Source: Terriglobia bacterium
GTDB lineage: Bacteria > Acidobacteriota > Terriglobia > Terriglobales > SCQP01
Assembly (NCBI GenBank): GCA_021323595.1
Contig: JAJPKR010000009.1
Location: forward strand, 1-34,498
Direction of reading: 5' to 3'
DNA: 34,498 nucleotides
Part shown: positions 8,961-15,621 of the stretch, piece after piece
Position numbering within the stretch: the stretch's first letter is position 1
How the letters are laid out: every line of letters begins with the position of its first letter
Notes under the pieces: generated by a model
Database searches by the model: none
The model's input: the letters and a program-made list of their open reading frames with translations, nothing else
What the model was told of the DNA's origin: nothing
Made by a program: the position numbers and the translations under genes

Positions 8961-9515
8961 CTAGAGGTAGCCGCGCGCGGCGGCGCGCCATTTGCCCTGG
9001 GTCTTGAGCACGAATTCGATGAGATCGCGGGCGGCGCCGGCGCCGCCGGGGCGGCGCGCCACGAAGTGCGCCAGGGCCAGCACCTCGGGCCGCGCATTGG
9101 CCGGGGCGGCGGCCAAGCCGCAGGCGCGCAGCATGGGCAGATCCACGAGGTCGTCCCCCATGCAGCAGGCTTCGGCGGCGGCGACACCGGCTTCGCGCAG
9201 GACTTCGGCGAAGGCTTCGCCCTTGCGCTCGATGCCCTGGCGGACGAAGTCCATCTTGAGGTCGCGGGCGCGCGCCGCGAGCGATTGCGAGACGCGCTTG
9301 GTGATGACGCCGGTGAGCAGGCCGGCGCGGCGGGCGAGCATGATGCCGATGCCGTCGTGGGCGCTGAAGCCCTTGACTTCGACCAGGCGCTGGGCGGAGA
9401 GGGGGAAGTACCAGATGGTGCCGTCGGTGAGGACGCCGTCCACGTCGAACAGCAGGAGGCGGATGCGGCGGGCGCGGGCGCGCGCGTCGCGAGCGAGGAT
9501 GGGAGCGGAGGGCAT
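8961..9515 (-). CDS. kdsC: 3-deoxy-D-manno-octulosonate 8-phosphate phosphatase
   Basis: A cytoplasmic HAD-family enzyme of 184 residues that hydrolyses KDO 8-phosphate to KDO, a lipid A-core sugar. The catalytic motif FDVDGVLTDG contains Asp24 and Asp26. GVITKR follows at about 78-83, and the metal-binding motif MGDDLVDLPML at about 140-150. The length matches the stand-alone KdsC family. It starts 10 bases after the kdsD stop and is almost certainly co-transcribed with it. The C-terminus (KTQGKW) is normal for the family. Confidence 0.93.
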   Translation of the reverse strand: MPSAPILARDARARARRIRLLLFDVDGVLTDGTIWYFPLSAQRLVEVKGFSAHDGIGIMLARRAGLLTGVITKRVSQSLAARARDLKMDFVRQGIERKGEAFAEVLREAGVAAAEACCMGDDLVDLPMLRACGLAAAPANARPEVLALAHFVARRPGGAGAARDLIEFVLKTQGKWRAAARGYL

Positions 9516-9525
9516 GAGGGGCGAA

Positions 9526-10485
9526 TCAGAGCAGTTGCGTGGTCCAGAGATCGTGGAGGTGAATCAAGCCGGCGAGGCGGCCGTCGCCCTCGACGACCAG
9601 CAGCGCCGTGATTTTGCGCTGCTCCATGAGGCGCAGCGCGGCGGGGGCGAGCTCGGCGGCGGCGATGGTGACGGGCTGACGGGTCATGTAGGCTTCCGCC
9701 GCCATCTCGAGCGCCTGCGCGCCATGGCGTTCGAGCAGGCGGCGGAGGTCGCCATCAGAGATGACGCCGAGGAGGCGGCCGTCGGGGTCGAGCACGGCGG
9801 CGACGCCGAAGCCCTTGCGGCTCATTTCATAGAGGACGTCGTGGAGGCGGGCGGCGGCGGGGACGATGGGCAGTTCGTCGCCTTTGTGCATCAGCTCGGC
9901 GATAGGGGTGAGGCGCTTGCCCAGGCGGCCGCCGGGATGGAGGGCGGCGAAGCGCTCGGCGCTGAAGCCTTTTTCCTCGGCCAGCGCCATGGCCAGGGCG
10001 TCGCCCAGGGCGAGCATGGCGGTGGTCGAGGCAGTGGGCGCCAGGCCCAGGGCGCAGGCTTCCGCTTCGACGCTGACGTCGAGCACGGTGTCGGCGGCGC
10101 GCGCCAGCGGCGATTGCGGCGCGCCGGTCATGGCGATCAGCGCCAGGCCCATGCGGCGGATCGGGCCGAGGAGGTCGAGCAACTCTTCGGTGTCGCCGCT
10201 ATAGGAGAGCGCCAGGACCACGTCGCCGGGCGCGAGCATGCCGAGATCGCCATGGCGGGCTTCGGCGGGATGCAAGAAGAGCGCGGGCGTGCCGGTGGAG
10301 CTGAGGGTGGCGGCGATCTTGCGCGCGACCAAGCCGCTCTTGCCCATGCCGCTCACCACCACGCGGCCGGCGCAGGCGTGCATCAGCGCCACCGCGCGGC
10401 GGAAGCGGTCGTCCACGCGGGCGATGAGGGCGCGCACGGCGGCGGCTTCGATTTCGAGCACGCGCTTGGCGCTGTCTTCGATCAT
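9526..10485 (-). CDS. kdsD: Arabinose-5-phosphate isomerase (KdsD/KpsF)
   Basis: An enzyme of 319 residues interconverting ribulose 5-phosphate and arabinose 5-phosphate, the first committed step toward KDO. An N-terminal SIS domain carries GMGKSG (about 46-51), the histidine-containing stretch HPAEARHGDLG and SYSGDTEE; two CBS domains fill about 195-319 (for example ISDGDLRRLL). The ATG at 10485 starts MIEDSAKRVLEIEA, the usual N-terminus. The frame is open further upstream, but that part runs antisense through the tRNA gene and a repeat and is not part of the protein. It is first in an operon with kdsC. No strong ribosome binding site is visible. Confidence 0.93.
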   Translation of the reverse strand: MIEDSAKRVLEIEAAAVRALIARVDDRFRRAVALMHACAGRVVVSGMGKSGLVARKIAATLSSTGTPALFLHPAEARHGDLGMLAPGDVVLALSYSGDTEELLDLLGPIRRMGLALIAMTGAPQSPLARAADTVLDVSVEAEACALGLAPTASTTAMLALGDALAMALAEEKGFSAERFAALHPGGRLGKRLTPIAELMHKGDELPIVPAAARLHDVLYEMSRKGFGVAAVLDPDGRLLGVISDGDLRRLLERHGAQALEMAAEAYMTRQPVTIAAAELAPAALRLMEQRKITALLVVEGDGRLAGLIHLHDLWTTQLL

Positions 10486-10606
10486 GGGGGCAGGCCCATG
10501 GTAGCACCCGGCGCCGGCCGCGCTCCGGCGCAGGGTGGGCGGGGCGAGCGGCAACGGCGGGTGGATTGGCGGCCGGGAAAGCCCGCCCGGGCGGCGCGAA
10601 ACGCTC

Positions 10607-10615
10607 TGGTATATT
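10607..10615 (+). promoter_or_regulatory. Extended -10 promoter of tRNA-His
   Basis: TGGTATATT provides a TGn extension plus a TATATT -10 hexamer about 31 bases before the mature tRNA, the only AT-rich hexamer in a very GC-rich gap. No good -35 is present, which is common with an extended -10. Confidence 0.5.
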
Positions 10616-10645
10616 GAGACTGGAGCGCCGTCGCGGCGCCGCCGT

Positions 10646-10722
10646 GGTGGGTGTAGCTCAGCTGGTAGAGCGCTGGATTGTGGCTCCAGTGGCCGAGGGT
10701 TCAAATCCCTCCACCCACCCCA
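10646..10722 (+). tRNA. tRNA-His (anticodon GTG)
   Basis: A full cloverleaf can be drawn: acceptor GTGGGTG/CACCCAC (10647-10653 with 10712-10718), D stem GCTC/GAGC, anticodon stem CTGGA/TCCAG with loop TTGTGGC and anticodon GTG at 10680-10682, T stem GAGGG/CCCTC with loop TTCAAAT. The extra G at -1 (10646) facing discriminator C73 is the histidine identity element, and CCA is encoded at 10720-10722. No terminator is visible downstream; a decayed reductase gene begins within about 30 bases. Confidence 0.96.
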
Positions 10723-10752
10723 AGTTTCCCCCGATACGATCCTTACCGCGGT

Positions 10753-11490
10753 ATGGGGAAGATCGACCCGCCCGAGTCCGACGATGCGGGGATGAGCCGC
10801 ACGCTGACGATCGCCAGCGCGCCGTTCGAAGAGCGGCTGCTGTTCGCGATGCGGCTCCGCGACACGGCGTTCAGTGGTGGGCGGGGCGATAAGCTTCGCA
10901 GGGCTTCGTTCTCCCACCCCAAGGCGCGCCGCTGCGCCTTGGGGGCCCCGGGCTCGCCCCGCTCCGGCGTAGTTAGCTGGCAGGGACCCGCCCTGCAAAA
11001 TTTCGCGGGTCTCCCCCTCGATCTCGGCTGGCTGGATTTTCAGGGGTGGACTCGGGGGCTGCCGCCAAAGGCGTTTTGCGGAACCTGCCGCTGGGCAGCG
11101 AGGTCGCGATCGATGAACCGGCGGGGGCGTTCACGCTGCACCGCGACACCGGCCGCGCCGCGGTCTTTCTCGCGGGCGGAATTGGCGTCACGCCGTTCCG
11201 GAGCATGATCCGCCAAGCCGAGCACGACGGGGTCGCGCGGCGGCTGTACCTCTTCTATTCGAATCGCAGGCCCGAGGACGCGGCCTTTCTCGATGAGTTC
11301 CGCGAGATGGCGGCCGGGAACGGCGAGTTCAAGTTCGTGCCGACGGTGACGCAAGCCTGGCGTTCGGGCTGCGAATGGCAAGGGGAAACGCGCTATATCG
11401 CGCCGGAACTCATCGTCCGGCACGTGGGCGCGCTGCAGGGCCCGATGTATTACCTTGCCGGCCCGCCCGCGATGGTCCAAAGCTTGATCC
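10753..11490 (+). pseudogene. Ferredoxin/flavodoxin reductase-like gene, truncated and split by a repeat
   Basis: Two pieces of one FAD/NAD(P)-binding oxidoreductase. The first (10753-10872) reads IDPPESDDAGMSRTLTIASA through RLRDTAF, part of the FAD domain. The second (from 11067) continues KGVLRNLPLGSEVAIDEPAG, FLAGGIGVTPFRSMIR (the NAD-binding start), LFYSNRRPEDAAFLDEF and YYLAGPPAMV. The pieces are in different frames; deleting 10873-11066 (194 bp) joins RDTAF to KGVLRN in frame. About 50 N-terminal residues that the family normally has are missing: upstream there are only 30 bases before tRNA-His. After GPPAMV the sequence departs from the family and turns into an antitoxin-like tail. 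The gene is certainly broken; the role of its ancestor is inferred from family only. Confidence 0.85.
10873..11066. mobile_element. 194-bp dispersed repeat inserted in the reductase gene
   Basis: The element runs from AGTGGTGG to GCTGCCGCC. Its limits are fixed in two ways: both ends coincide with the ends of the copy at 5094-5410, and removing it restores the host reading frame. It encodes no protein. A 28-base hairpin with perfect 11-bp arms sits at 10917-10944. I see no terminal inverted repeats and no convincing target duplication; near-identical GTGGTGGAC-like words at the two ends are in direct orientation. It could be a non-autonomous element or a mobile structured RNA; the type is unknown. 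Confidence 0.8.
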
Positions 11491-11705
11491 AAGAGCGGGT
11501 GGATGCGGGCGTGAAGTTCCTGGACGGGGTGCTGGCGACGGGGCGACCGGTGCTGATCCACCGCAAGGGCAAGCTGCTGCGGATTGTGGCCGAGCCGGCG
11601 CCGGACCGGCTGCAGCGGCTGAAACGGCGGCCGCGGCTGCTGCGGGGCGACCCCGAATAGATCGTCCATCTCGACTGGTCGCGGTATTGGAAGCCGCGGC
11701 GATGA
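11491..11705 (+). pseudogene. VapB-like antitoxin remnant fused to the reductase fragment
   Basis: The frame of the reductase remnant continues without a stop into GVKFLDGVLATGRPVLIHRK and LLRIVAEPAP, which resembles the core of Phd/VapB-type antitoxins, then RLLRGDPE and a TAG at 11658-11660. Reading past the TAG gives IVHLDWSRYWKPRR and a TGA at 11703-11705 that overlaps the ATG of vapC (ATGA), the coupling expected in a toxin-antitoxin operon. GDPE-x-IVHLDWS is a C-terminal signature I associate with VapC-paired antitoxins in acidobacteria (recollection, not a search). So the TAG looks like a single-base nonsense change, and the normal antitoxin N-terminus is missing. Confidence 0.6.
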
Positions 11706-12076
11706 TTCACCTCGACACGCACGTCTTGGCGTGGCTGGCGGCGGGCGAGGCCGCGCGACTGAGCCCGGCGGCGCGGCGGCTGATCGCGAGCGAACCACTG
11801 GCGGCATCCCCGATGGCGGTATTGGAGCTGCAGTTCTTGCACGAAATCGGGCGTCTGGCGGAGAACGCCGCATCCATCATGGCGGCCTTGGGCGATGATC
11901 TGGGCGTCACGATTGCCGATCTATCCTTTGCGGCGGCGGTGGCGGAAGCGCGCGAGGAGTCTTGGACGCGCAATCCCTTCGATCGTTTGATCGTGGCCAG
12001 CGCCCGCGCGGCGGGCGCGCGGCTGGTGAGCAAGGATCCGTTCATCCGCCGGCATTTCGCGGATGCGATCTGGTGA
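11702..12076 (+). CDS. vapC: VapC-family PIN-domain ribonuclease toxin
   Basis: A PIN-domain protein of 124 residues; VapC toxins cleave RNA (often tRNA or rRNA) using a Mg-binding acidic pocket. The expected acidic residues are all present: Asp5 (LDTHVLAW), Glu42 (VLELQF), Asp94 (RNPFDRLIVA) and Asp112 (SKDPFI). Length and fold pattern are normal, so the toxin looks intact. Its ATG overlaps the stop of the damaged antitoxin frame. An intact toxin beside a broken antitoxin suggests that the toxin is poorly expressed, that another antitoxin compensates, or that the fusion still works. Confidence 0.88.
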   Translation: MIHLDTHVLAWLAAGEAARLSPAARRLIASEPLAASPMAVLELQFLHEIGRLAENAASIMAALGDDLGVTIADLSFAAAVAEAREESWTRNPFDRLIVASARAAGARLVSKDPFIRRHFADAIW

Positions 12077-12143
12077 CGGGCGGCGCCGAGGGCTGGCCAC
12101 CTACGCCTGGTGATGCTAGGCCAGAGCCCAGGGGGGCGCAGGG

Positions 12144-12431
12144 TCAGGAGGCTTGGCCGACGGCGGCGGGCTTTTTCTCGAAGCGGCGGGCGTTGATGCC
12201 GGCGAAGTGCGCCCACTTGAGCGGCAGGTCGTCGCGGGCGAAGATCGCCGCCACCGGGCAGACGGCGACGCAAGCGCCGCAATCGATACACTCGGCGGGA
12301 TCGATGTAGAGCTGGGTCTCGCCGGCGAAGTCCGGCTCGCTCTGGGTGGGATGAATGCAATCCACCGGGCAGGCCTCGACGCATGCTCCGTCTTTGACGC
12401 CGATACACGGTTCCGCGATCACGTATGCCAT
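12144..12431 (-). CDS. 7Fe ferredoxin (3Fe-4S plus 4Fe-4S)
   Basis: A cytoplasmic electron carrier of 95 residues. Cysteines at 9, 17, 21 and 25 (PCIGVKDGACVEACPVDC) and 48, 51, 54 and 58 (ECIDCGACVAVCP) match the 7Fe type: the CxxC of the first cluster is replaced by C-x7-C, as in Thermus/Bacillus-like ferredoxins, which implies a 3Fe-4S first cluster. The C-terminal extension ending near FAGINARRFEKKP is also typical. The ATG at 12431 is chosen because AGGAG lies 10 bases upstream; the longer open frame upstream has no coding features. It stands alone, with vapC convergent on the far side. Confidence 0.93.
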   Translation of the reverse strand: MAYVIAEPCIGVKDGACVEACPVDCIHPTQSEPDFAGETQLYIDPAECIDCGACVAVCPVAAIFARDDLPLKWAHFAGINARRFEKKPAAVGQAS

Positions 12432-12581
12432 GACAATGCCACTCCTACGCCTTAAGTATTCGGTCGCGGGCGGCGGCCGGCGATGACATTTGTCAGGCGG
12501 GCAGGGCGGGGCAAAAAGGCGTCGGGCGCCGGCAGAGGCGGGCCGCCGGATGGCGCGGCGTTTGCACGGAGCGAGGCGAGT

Positions 12582-12710
12582 ATGTTGCGATCGCTCACCC
12601 TGGCCGCCACCGTCGCGCTGATGGCCGCGCTTACCGTCGGGATCGGCATTGCCGCCGTGGAACTCGTAATCGCCGGACTCGAACGCGAACTGCGGCACAG
12701 GCAGCGGTAA
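12582..12710 (+). CDS. Possible small single-span membrane protein
   Basis: A 42-residue frame with N-terminal MLRSLT, then a hydrophobic stretch of about 22 residues (ATVALMAALTVGIGIAAVEL), ending in a basic tail RELRHRQR. GGAG lies about 10 bases before the ATG. A small hairpin (CGCAA/TTGCG at 12733-12747) followed by CTTTT lies just downstream and could end the transcript. I do not recognise a family; high GC makes chance frames common, so this stays tentative. Confidence 0.35.
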   Translation: MLRSLTLAATVALMAALTVGIGIAAVELVIAGLERELRHRQR

Positions 12711-13082
12711 AAGCAGGCACGCCGGGACATTACGCAAAGATGTTGCGCTTTTAGGGAACGGCGCGACCTGACGGCCTTTGGGCGAAACGACAGTTCCGCG
12801 AGGCAAGGGCTCCGGGCGCAAATGCAGCACGACATGAGCGATGTTCGGACGGCGGGCGAGGCACCGCGGCGCGGCCGAACCCACCCGCAATGAGGCAAAT
12901 GCCCCAGTGCCTGGGGCAATTGACCCATAATCCGCACGAGCGCGAGCTGTTCCAAGGTGCGACCACGGCCGCGCGACGACGGCCGAAGGCGCGGCCTTAC
13001 GGCGCGAAGCGCCCGCGCGCCGCGGCGGGACCGTCCGGCGGCCGACTGGCCAACGATGTGCAGCTACCCAATATGGGCCGAG
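12711..13082. other. Intergenic region with two adjacent palindromes
   Basis: No supported gene; the open frames here are GC-driven. Two symmetric sites adjoin: GCCCCAG/CTGGGGC around TGC at 12901-12917, and GGGGCAATTGACCC (symmetric around CAATTG) at 12913-12926. They overlap by five bases and lie about 160 bases before the next gene, a plausible place for an operator. Confidence 0.4.
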
Positions 13083-13382
13083 ATGATACAATCCAACGCG
13101 ATCGCGCTGCATTCCATCTCGCCGGGAGCCATCTCGACGACGGCGGCGGCCGCCGCGGATGAGCTCCCTCAACTCAACAACAGGCCCGGCGCGAGTGAAA
13201 CCGCGGCGCAGGCGAAGGGCGAGACGGGTACAAGGGCGCGGCTGGACGAAGCCCTCGAGCAGTCGTTTCCGGCGAGCGATCCGCCTCACGGCTGGACGCG
13301 CATCGGGCCGCCGCGGCGGCGCGGCGCGCGGGAAGCGGTAGAAGGTTCTGTCGTAAACAATCCCCAAGGAGGTTTTGCATGA
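13083..13382 (+). CDS. Small protein with LDEALEQSFPASDPP motif
   Basis: A small soluble protein of about 99 residues. The C-terminal half contains ARLDEALEQSFPASDPPHGW, which matches a motif (LxEAL-x-ESFPASDPP) I know from many short uncharacterised bacterial proteins; the N-terminal half is low-complexity and Ala-rich. The stop codon overlaps the ATG of the next gene (ATGA at 13379-13382), which supports the frame and suggests translational coupling. The start is uncertain: the ATG at 13083 has no good ribosome binding site, and an in-frame ATG at 13056 is an alternative. The function is unknown. Confidence 0.6.
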   Translation: MIQSNAIALHSISPGAISTTAAAAADELPQLNNRPGASETAAQAKGETGTRARLDEALEQSFPASDPPHGWTRIGPPRRRGAREAVEGSVVNNPQGGFA

Positions 13383-13738
13383 AGAAAGTTGCTATGACGT
13401 TATGCATGCTGGCGGCGTGCGCGGTCTGGGCCGGCGCGCAGACGCATGCGCGCGCGCGGCGGTTCTCCGGGCAGATCATGGATAGCCAATGCGCGACGCA
13501 GGGCAATCACAACGCCGGTTTCAAGATGACCGGCACGCACACGCGCAAGGACTGCACTTTGGCGTGCGTCAAGGCGGGGGGTCAATTCGTGCTCTACAAC
13601 GCGCGCACGAAGACCACCTACAAACTGGACAATCAGGATGAGCCGCGCGCCTACGCGGGCGACAACGTCCGGGTGCTGGGAACCTACGATCCGGCGACGC
13701 AAACGATTCACGTCGAGAAGATTTCGCGGGTGCGATAG
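13379..13738 (+). CDS. Secreted DUF5818-type small protein
   Basis: A protein of 119 residues with a signal peptide (MKKVAMTLCMLAACAVWAGA, cleavage near Ala20-Gln21) and a small mature domain starting FSGQIMDSQCA, with CTLACVKAGGQFVLY and VRVLGTYDPATQTIHVEKI. This pattern fits the small beta-barrel DUF5818 family common in acidobacteria. Three cysteines occur in the mature part (DSQC, DCTLAC). AAGGAGG lies 7 bases before the ATG, the best ribosome binding site in this part of the window. It is coupled to the gene before it and followed by a strong terminator. The function is unknown. Confidence 0.85.
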   Translation: MKKVAMTLCMLAACAVWAGAQTHARARRFSGQIMDSQCATQGNHNAGFKMTGTHTRKDCTLACVKAGGQFVLYNARTKTTYKLDNQDEPRAYAGDNVRVLGTYDPATQTIHVEKISRVR

Positions 13739-13751
13739 CGAGTCACACCCA

Positions 13752-13789
13752 GCCGGCCTGGAGGCGTGCCGCCAGGCCGGCGCTTTTTT
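13752..13789 (+). terminator. Rho-independent terminator after the DUF5818 gene
   Basis: GCCGGCCTGG pairs with CCAGGCCGGC (10-bp stem, 10-nt loop), followed by GC and six T. It ends only 14 bases before the ATG of the cytochrome c gene, leaving no room for a promoter between them. Confidence 0.85.
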
Positions 13790-13803
13790 GCGGAGGTGGC
13801 GCC

Positions 13804-14367
13804 ATGAGTGCGATCGCGCCGGGTGCAGAGCAGGACGGGCAGCGGGAGAGGCGGCGGCGCTGGCTGCCGGCGGCGGTGGTCGCGGGTGTGCTGATCGCGG
13901 CGGCAGCGACGTTCTTGTTGTCGTTCAATATCAGCGCCCTGCCCGCGCCGGGCGGGCTCGAGACCGCATTGGCCACCGCCGGCAAGCACTGGTTCATCGG
14001 CCGCGCGGCGGGCGACGCGCCGCCGGCGCCGCCTGACGATGCCGCGAACCGCGCGGCGGGGCAGTCGCTATTCGGGATGGCGTGCGCGAACTGCCATGGG
14101 CAGGACGGCCGCACAGCGGCGCCGATCGGGCAGGCGATGTATCCGCGCGCGACCGATCTCGGCGCGAGCGCGACGCAAGACTTTTCGAACCGCGAACTCT
14201 TTTGGATCATCAAGAACGGCATCCGGCTCACCGGCATGCCCGGCTTCGCCCACATCAATTCCGACCAGGAGATTTGGCAGCTCACCTATTTCGTGCGCAG
14301 TCTGGGGCGAGCGCCGGGCAAGGCCGCCGGCATGCCGCCGAAGGCCGCAGCGAGGCGGCAGCGTTAG
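13804..14367 (+). CDS. Membrane-anchored monohaem cytochrome c
   Basis: A protein of 187 residues with a basic N-terminus (RERRRRW), one membrane anchor (about 21-42) and a periplasmic class I cytochrome c domain. Haem attachment is at CANCH (Cys94, Cys97, His98), and the likely axial Met145 is in LTGMPGF. An electron-transfer role is inferred; the partner is unknown. GGAGG lies 8 bases before the ATG, immediately downstream of the terminator, so transcription may come by read-through. An AhpD-like gene follows 30 bases later on the same strand. Confidence 0.92.
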   Translation: MSAIAPGAEQDGQRERRRRWLPAAVVAGVLIAAAATFLLSFNISALPAPGGLETALATAGKHWFIGRAAGDAPPAPPDDAANRAAGQSLFGMACANCHGQDGRTAAPIGQAMYPRATDLGASATQDFSNRELFWIIKNGIRLTGMPGFAHINSDQEIWQLTYFVRSLGRAPGKAAGMPPKAAARRQR

Positions 14368-14397
14368 AGCAGAAGCTTCAAGCAGGAAGGAGAGGTC

Positions 14398-14751
14398 GTG
14401 TCCCAACAGGATCAGGTTTATGTAGCAGCAACGCGCGAGACCGCGGCCAAGCGCCGGACGCTGGCCCCGAAGCCGGCGGAGGCTTTTCGAGCGTTCAGCC
14501 AAAGCGTTTTCGCCGACGGCGCGTTACCGGGCAAGGTCAAGCAACTGGTCGCGGTGGCGGTGGCGCACGTTACGCAATGCCCGTATTGCATTCGCAGCCA
14601 TACCAAACACGCGTTGGAGGCGGGCAACTCACCGCAGGAGATCATGGAGGCGATCTGGGTCGCCGCCGAGATGCGCGCCGGCGGCGCCTATGCGCACTCG
14701 ACGCTGGCGCTGGACGAGATCGATCACTTCGGCGATTCCGGCCGCGGCTGA
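14398..14751 (+). CDS. Carboxymuconolactone decarboxylase / AhpD-like protein
   Basis: A protein of 117 residues of the all-helical CMD family. The redox motif CPYCIRSH (Cys61, Cys64, His68) is the AhpD-type active site, so a peroxide-linked or other thiol redox role is more likely than decarboxylation. The GTG at 14398 is chosen because AGGAAGGAGAGG lies just upstream. It probably shares a transcript with cytochrome c. The 3' end overlaps the convergent radical SAM gene by 28 bases. Confidence 0.9.
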   Translation: MSQQDQVYVAATRETAAKRRTLAPKPAEAFRAFSQSVFADGALPGKVKQLVAVAVAHVTQCPYCIRSHTKHALEAGNSPQEIMEAIWVAAEMRAGGAYAHSTLALDEIDHFGDSGRG

Positions 14752-15621
14752 GCCTGGCGCGGGGGCGCGGTGCGGGGCGAGCGGCGGCGGCGCTTCCACC
14801 AAAACAGCGGCCGCGCCAGCAGCCGCAGCAGGCGCTGACGGGCGAGATAGCGGCGGGACGCGAACGTGCGCGGCGCCAGGTAGATGGTGTCGCCGGGCTG
14901 CACAATCAGGCTGACCTCTATGTTGGGCGCGAGGTCTAGGGGGATCTTGTTCTTGCGGCAGGCTTCGTAGACATGGGCGAAGACCTCGTGCATGGCGGCG
15001 GGGTCGGGCGGCGGAGCGGCTTGCATTTGCGAGCCGGCGGTGGGGCGAAAGATGCAGACGGTGGGGAAGGCGCCGAGGCTGGTGATGTAATCGATGGCGC
15101 GGTGGGTATCGTCCAGCGGCTCGATGCCGGCGATGATTTCGCCCGAGCAGCTCCCCCGAGTCAACTTCTTGGCCAGGTACTCGTGCGCGCGAAAGAAGGC
15201 CGCTTGCCCGAGCAGAGAGTGTTTGCCGGGCAGCAGGCGGGCGAAATATTCCGGGTTGTGGAATTCGTAGCAGATGCTGAAGCGGTCGGCCCCCAAACCG
15301 ATGAGCCGGTCGTACTGCGCGAGGTCGCGAGCGGGCATAAGCTGGAGACCGACGAGAGCGCCGACGCGCGTCTTGATGGCCGTGAGGTAGCCCGCGGCGC
15401 GGGCGAGGTCGCAGCCCGACTGATAGCCGGAGTAGGCGTTTGGCGGCGGCCGCGACCTCGACGACGTCCTCCACGTGCTTTTCCGCCACTTCGTTGACGC
15501 CGACATTGAGGCCGGTGGTGCAGAATTTGCAATTCAGCGAAGGCGAGTGATACCTGAAGCCGCGGGAGTTCGAGATATAGATCGCCAGGTAGGTGCCCTG
15601 CAGGACCCCGATGCGGTGCAT
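14724..15621 (-). pseudogene. Radical SAM-like gene with a frameshift
   Basis: The N-terminal part (ATG at 15621) reads MHRIGVLQGTYLAIYISNSR, then SPSLNCKFCTTGLNVG and EKHVEDVVEVAAAAK; at about 15439-15441 the homologous reading jumps frame to NAYSGYQSGCDL and continues through GADRFSICYEFHNPEYF, CSGEIIAGIEPLDDTHRAI and PRTFASRRYL to a stop at 14724. Removing one A of the AAA at 15439-15441 would join them. The Cys pair of NCKFC fits the second and third Cys of a radical SAM site, but no Cys stands four residues before it. A further in-frame TGA at 15652-15654 is followed by LTARGVPMHRIGV, which may be coding that lost its start. It is either a pseudogene or carries a sequencing error; the substrate is unknown. 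Confidence 0.65.

Noticed and set aside
10861-11080. GGCGTT on both sides of the 194-bp insertion as a target-site duplication
   Set aside because: Both copies belong to the original reductase coding sequence (DTAF and KGVL codons), so they are not a duplication made by insertion.
12452-12955. Open frame of 167 residues upstream of the ferredoxin
   Set aside because: Arg/Ser/Cys-rich with no family resemblance and no ribosome binding site; typical GC-driven frame.
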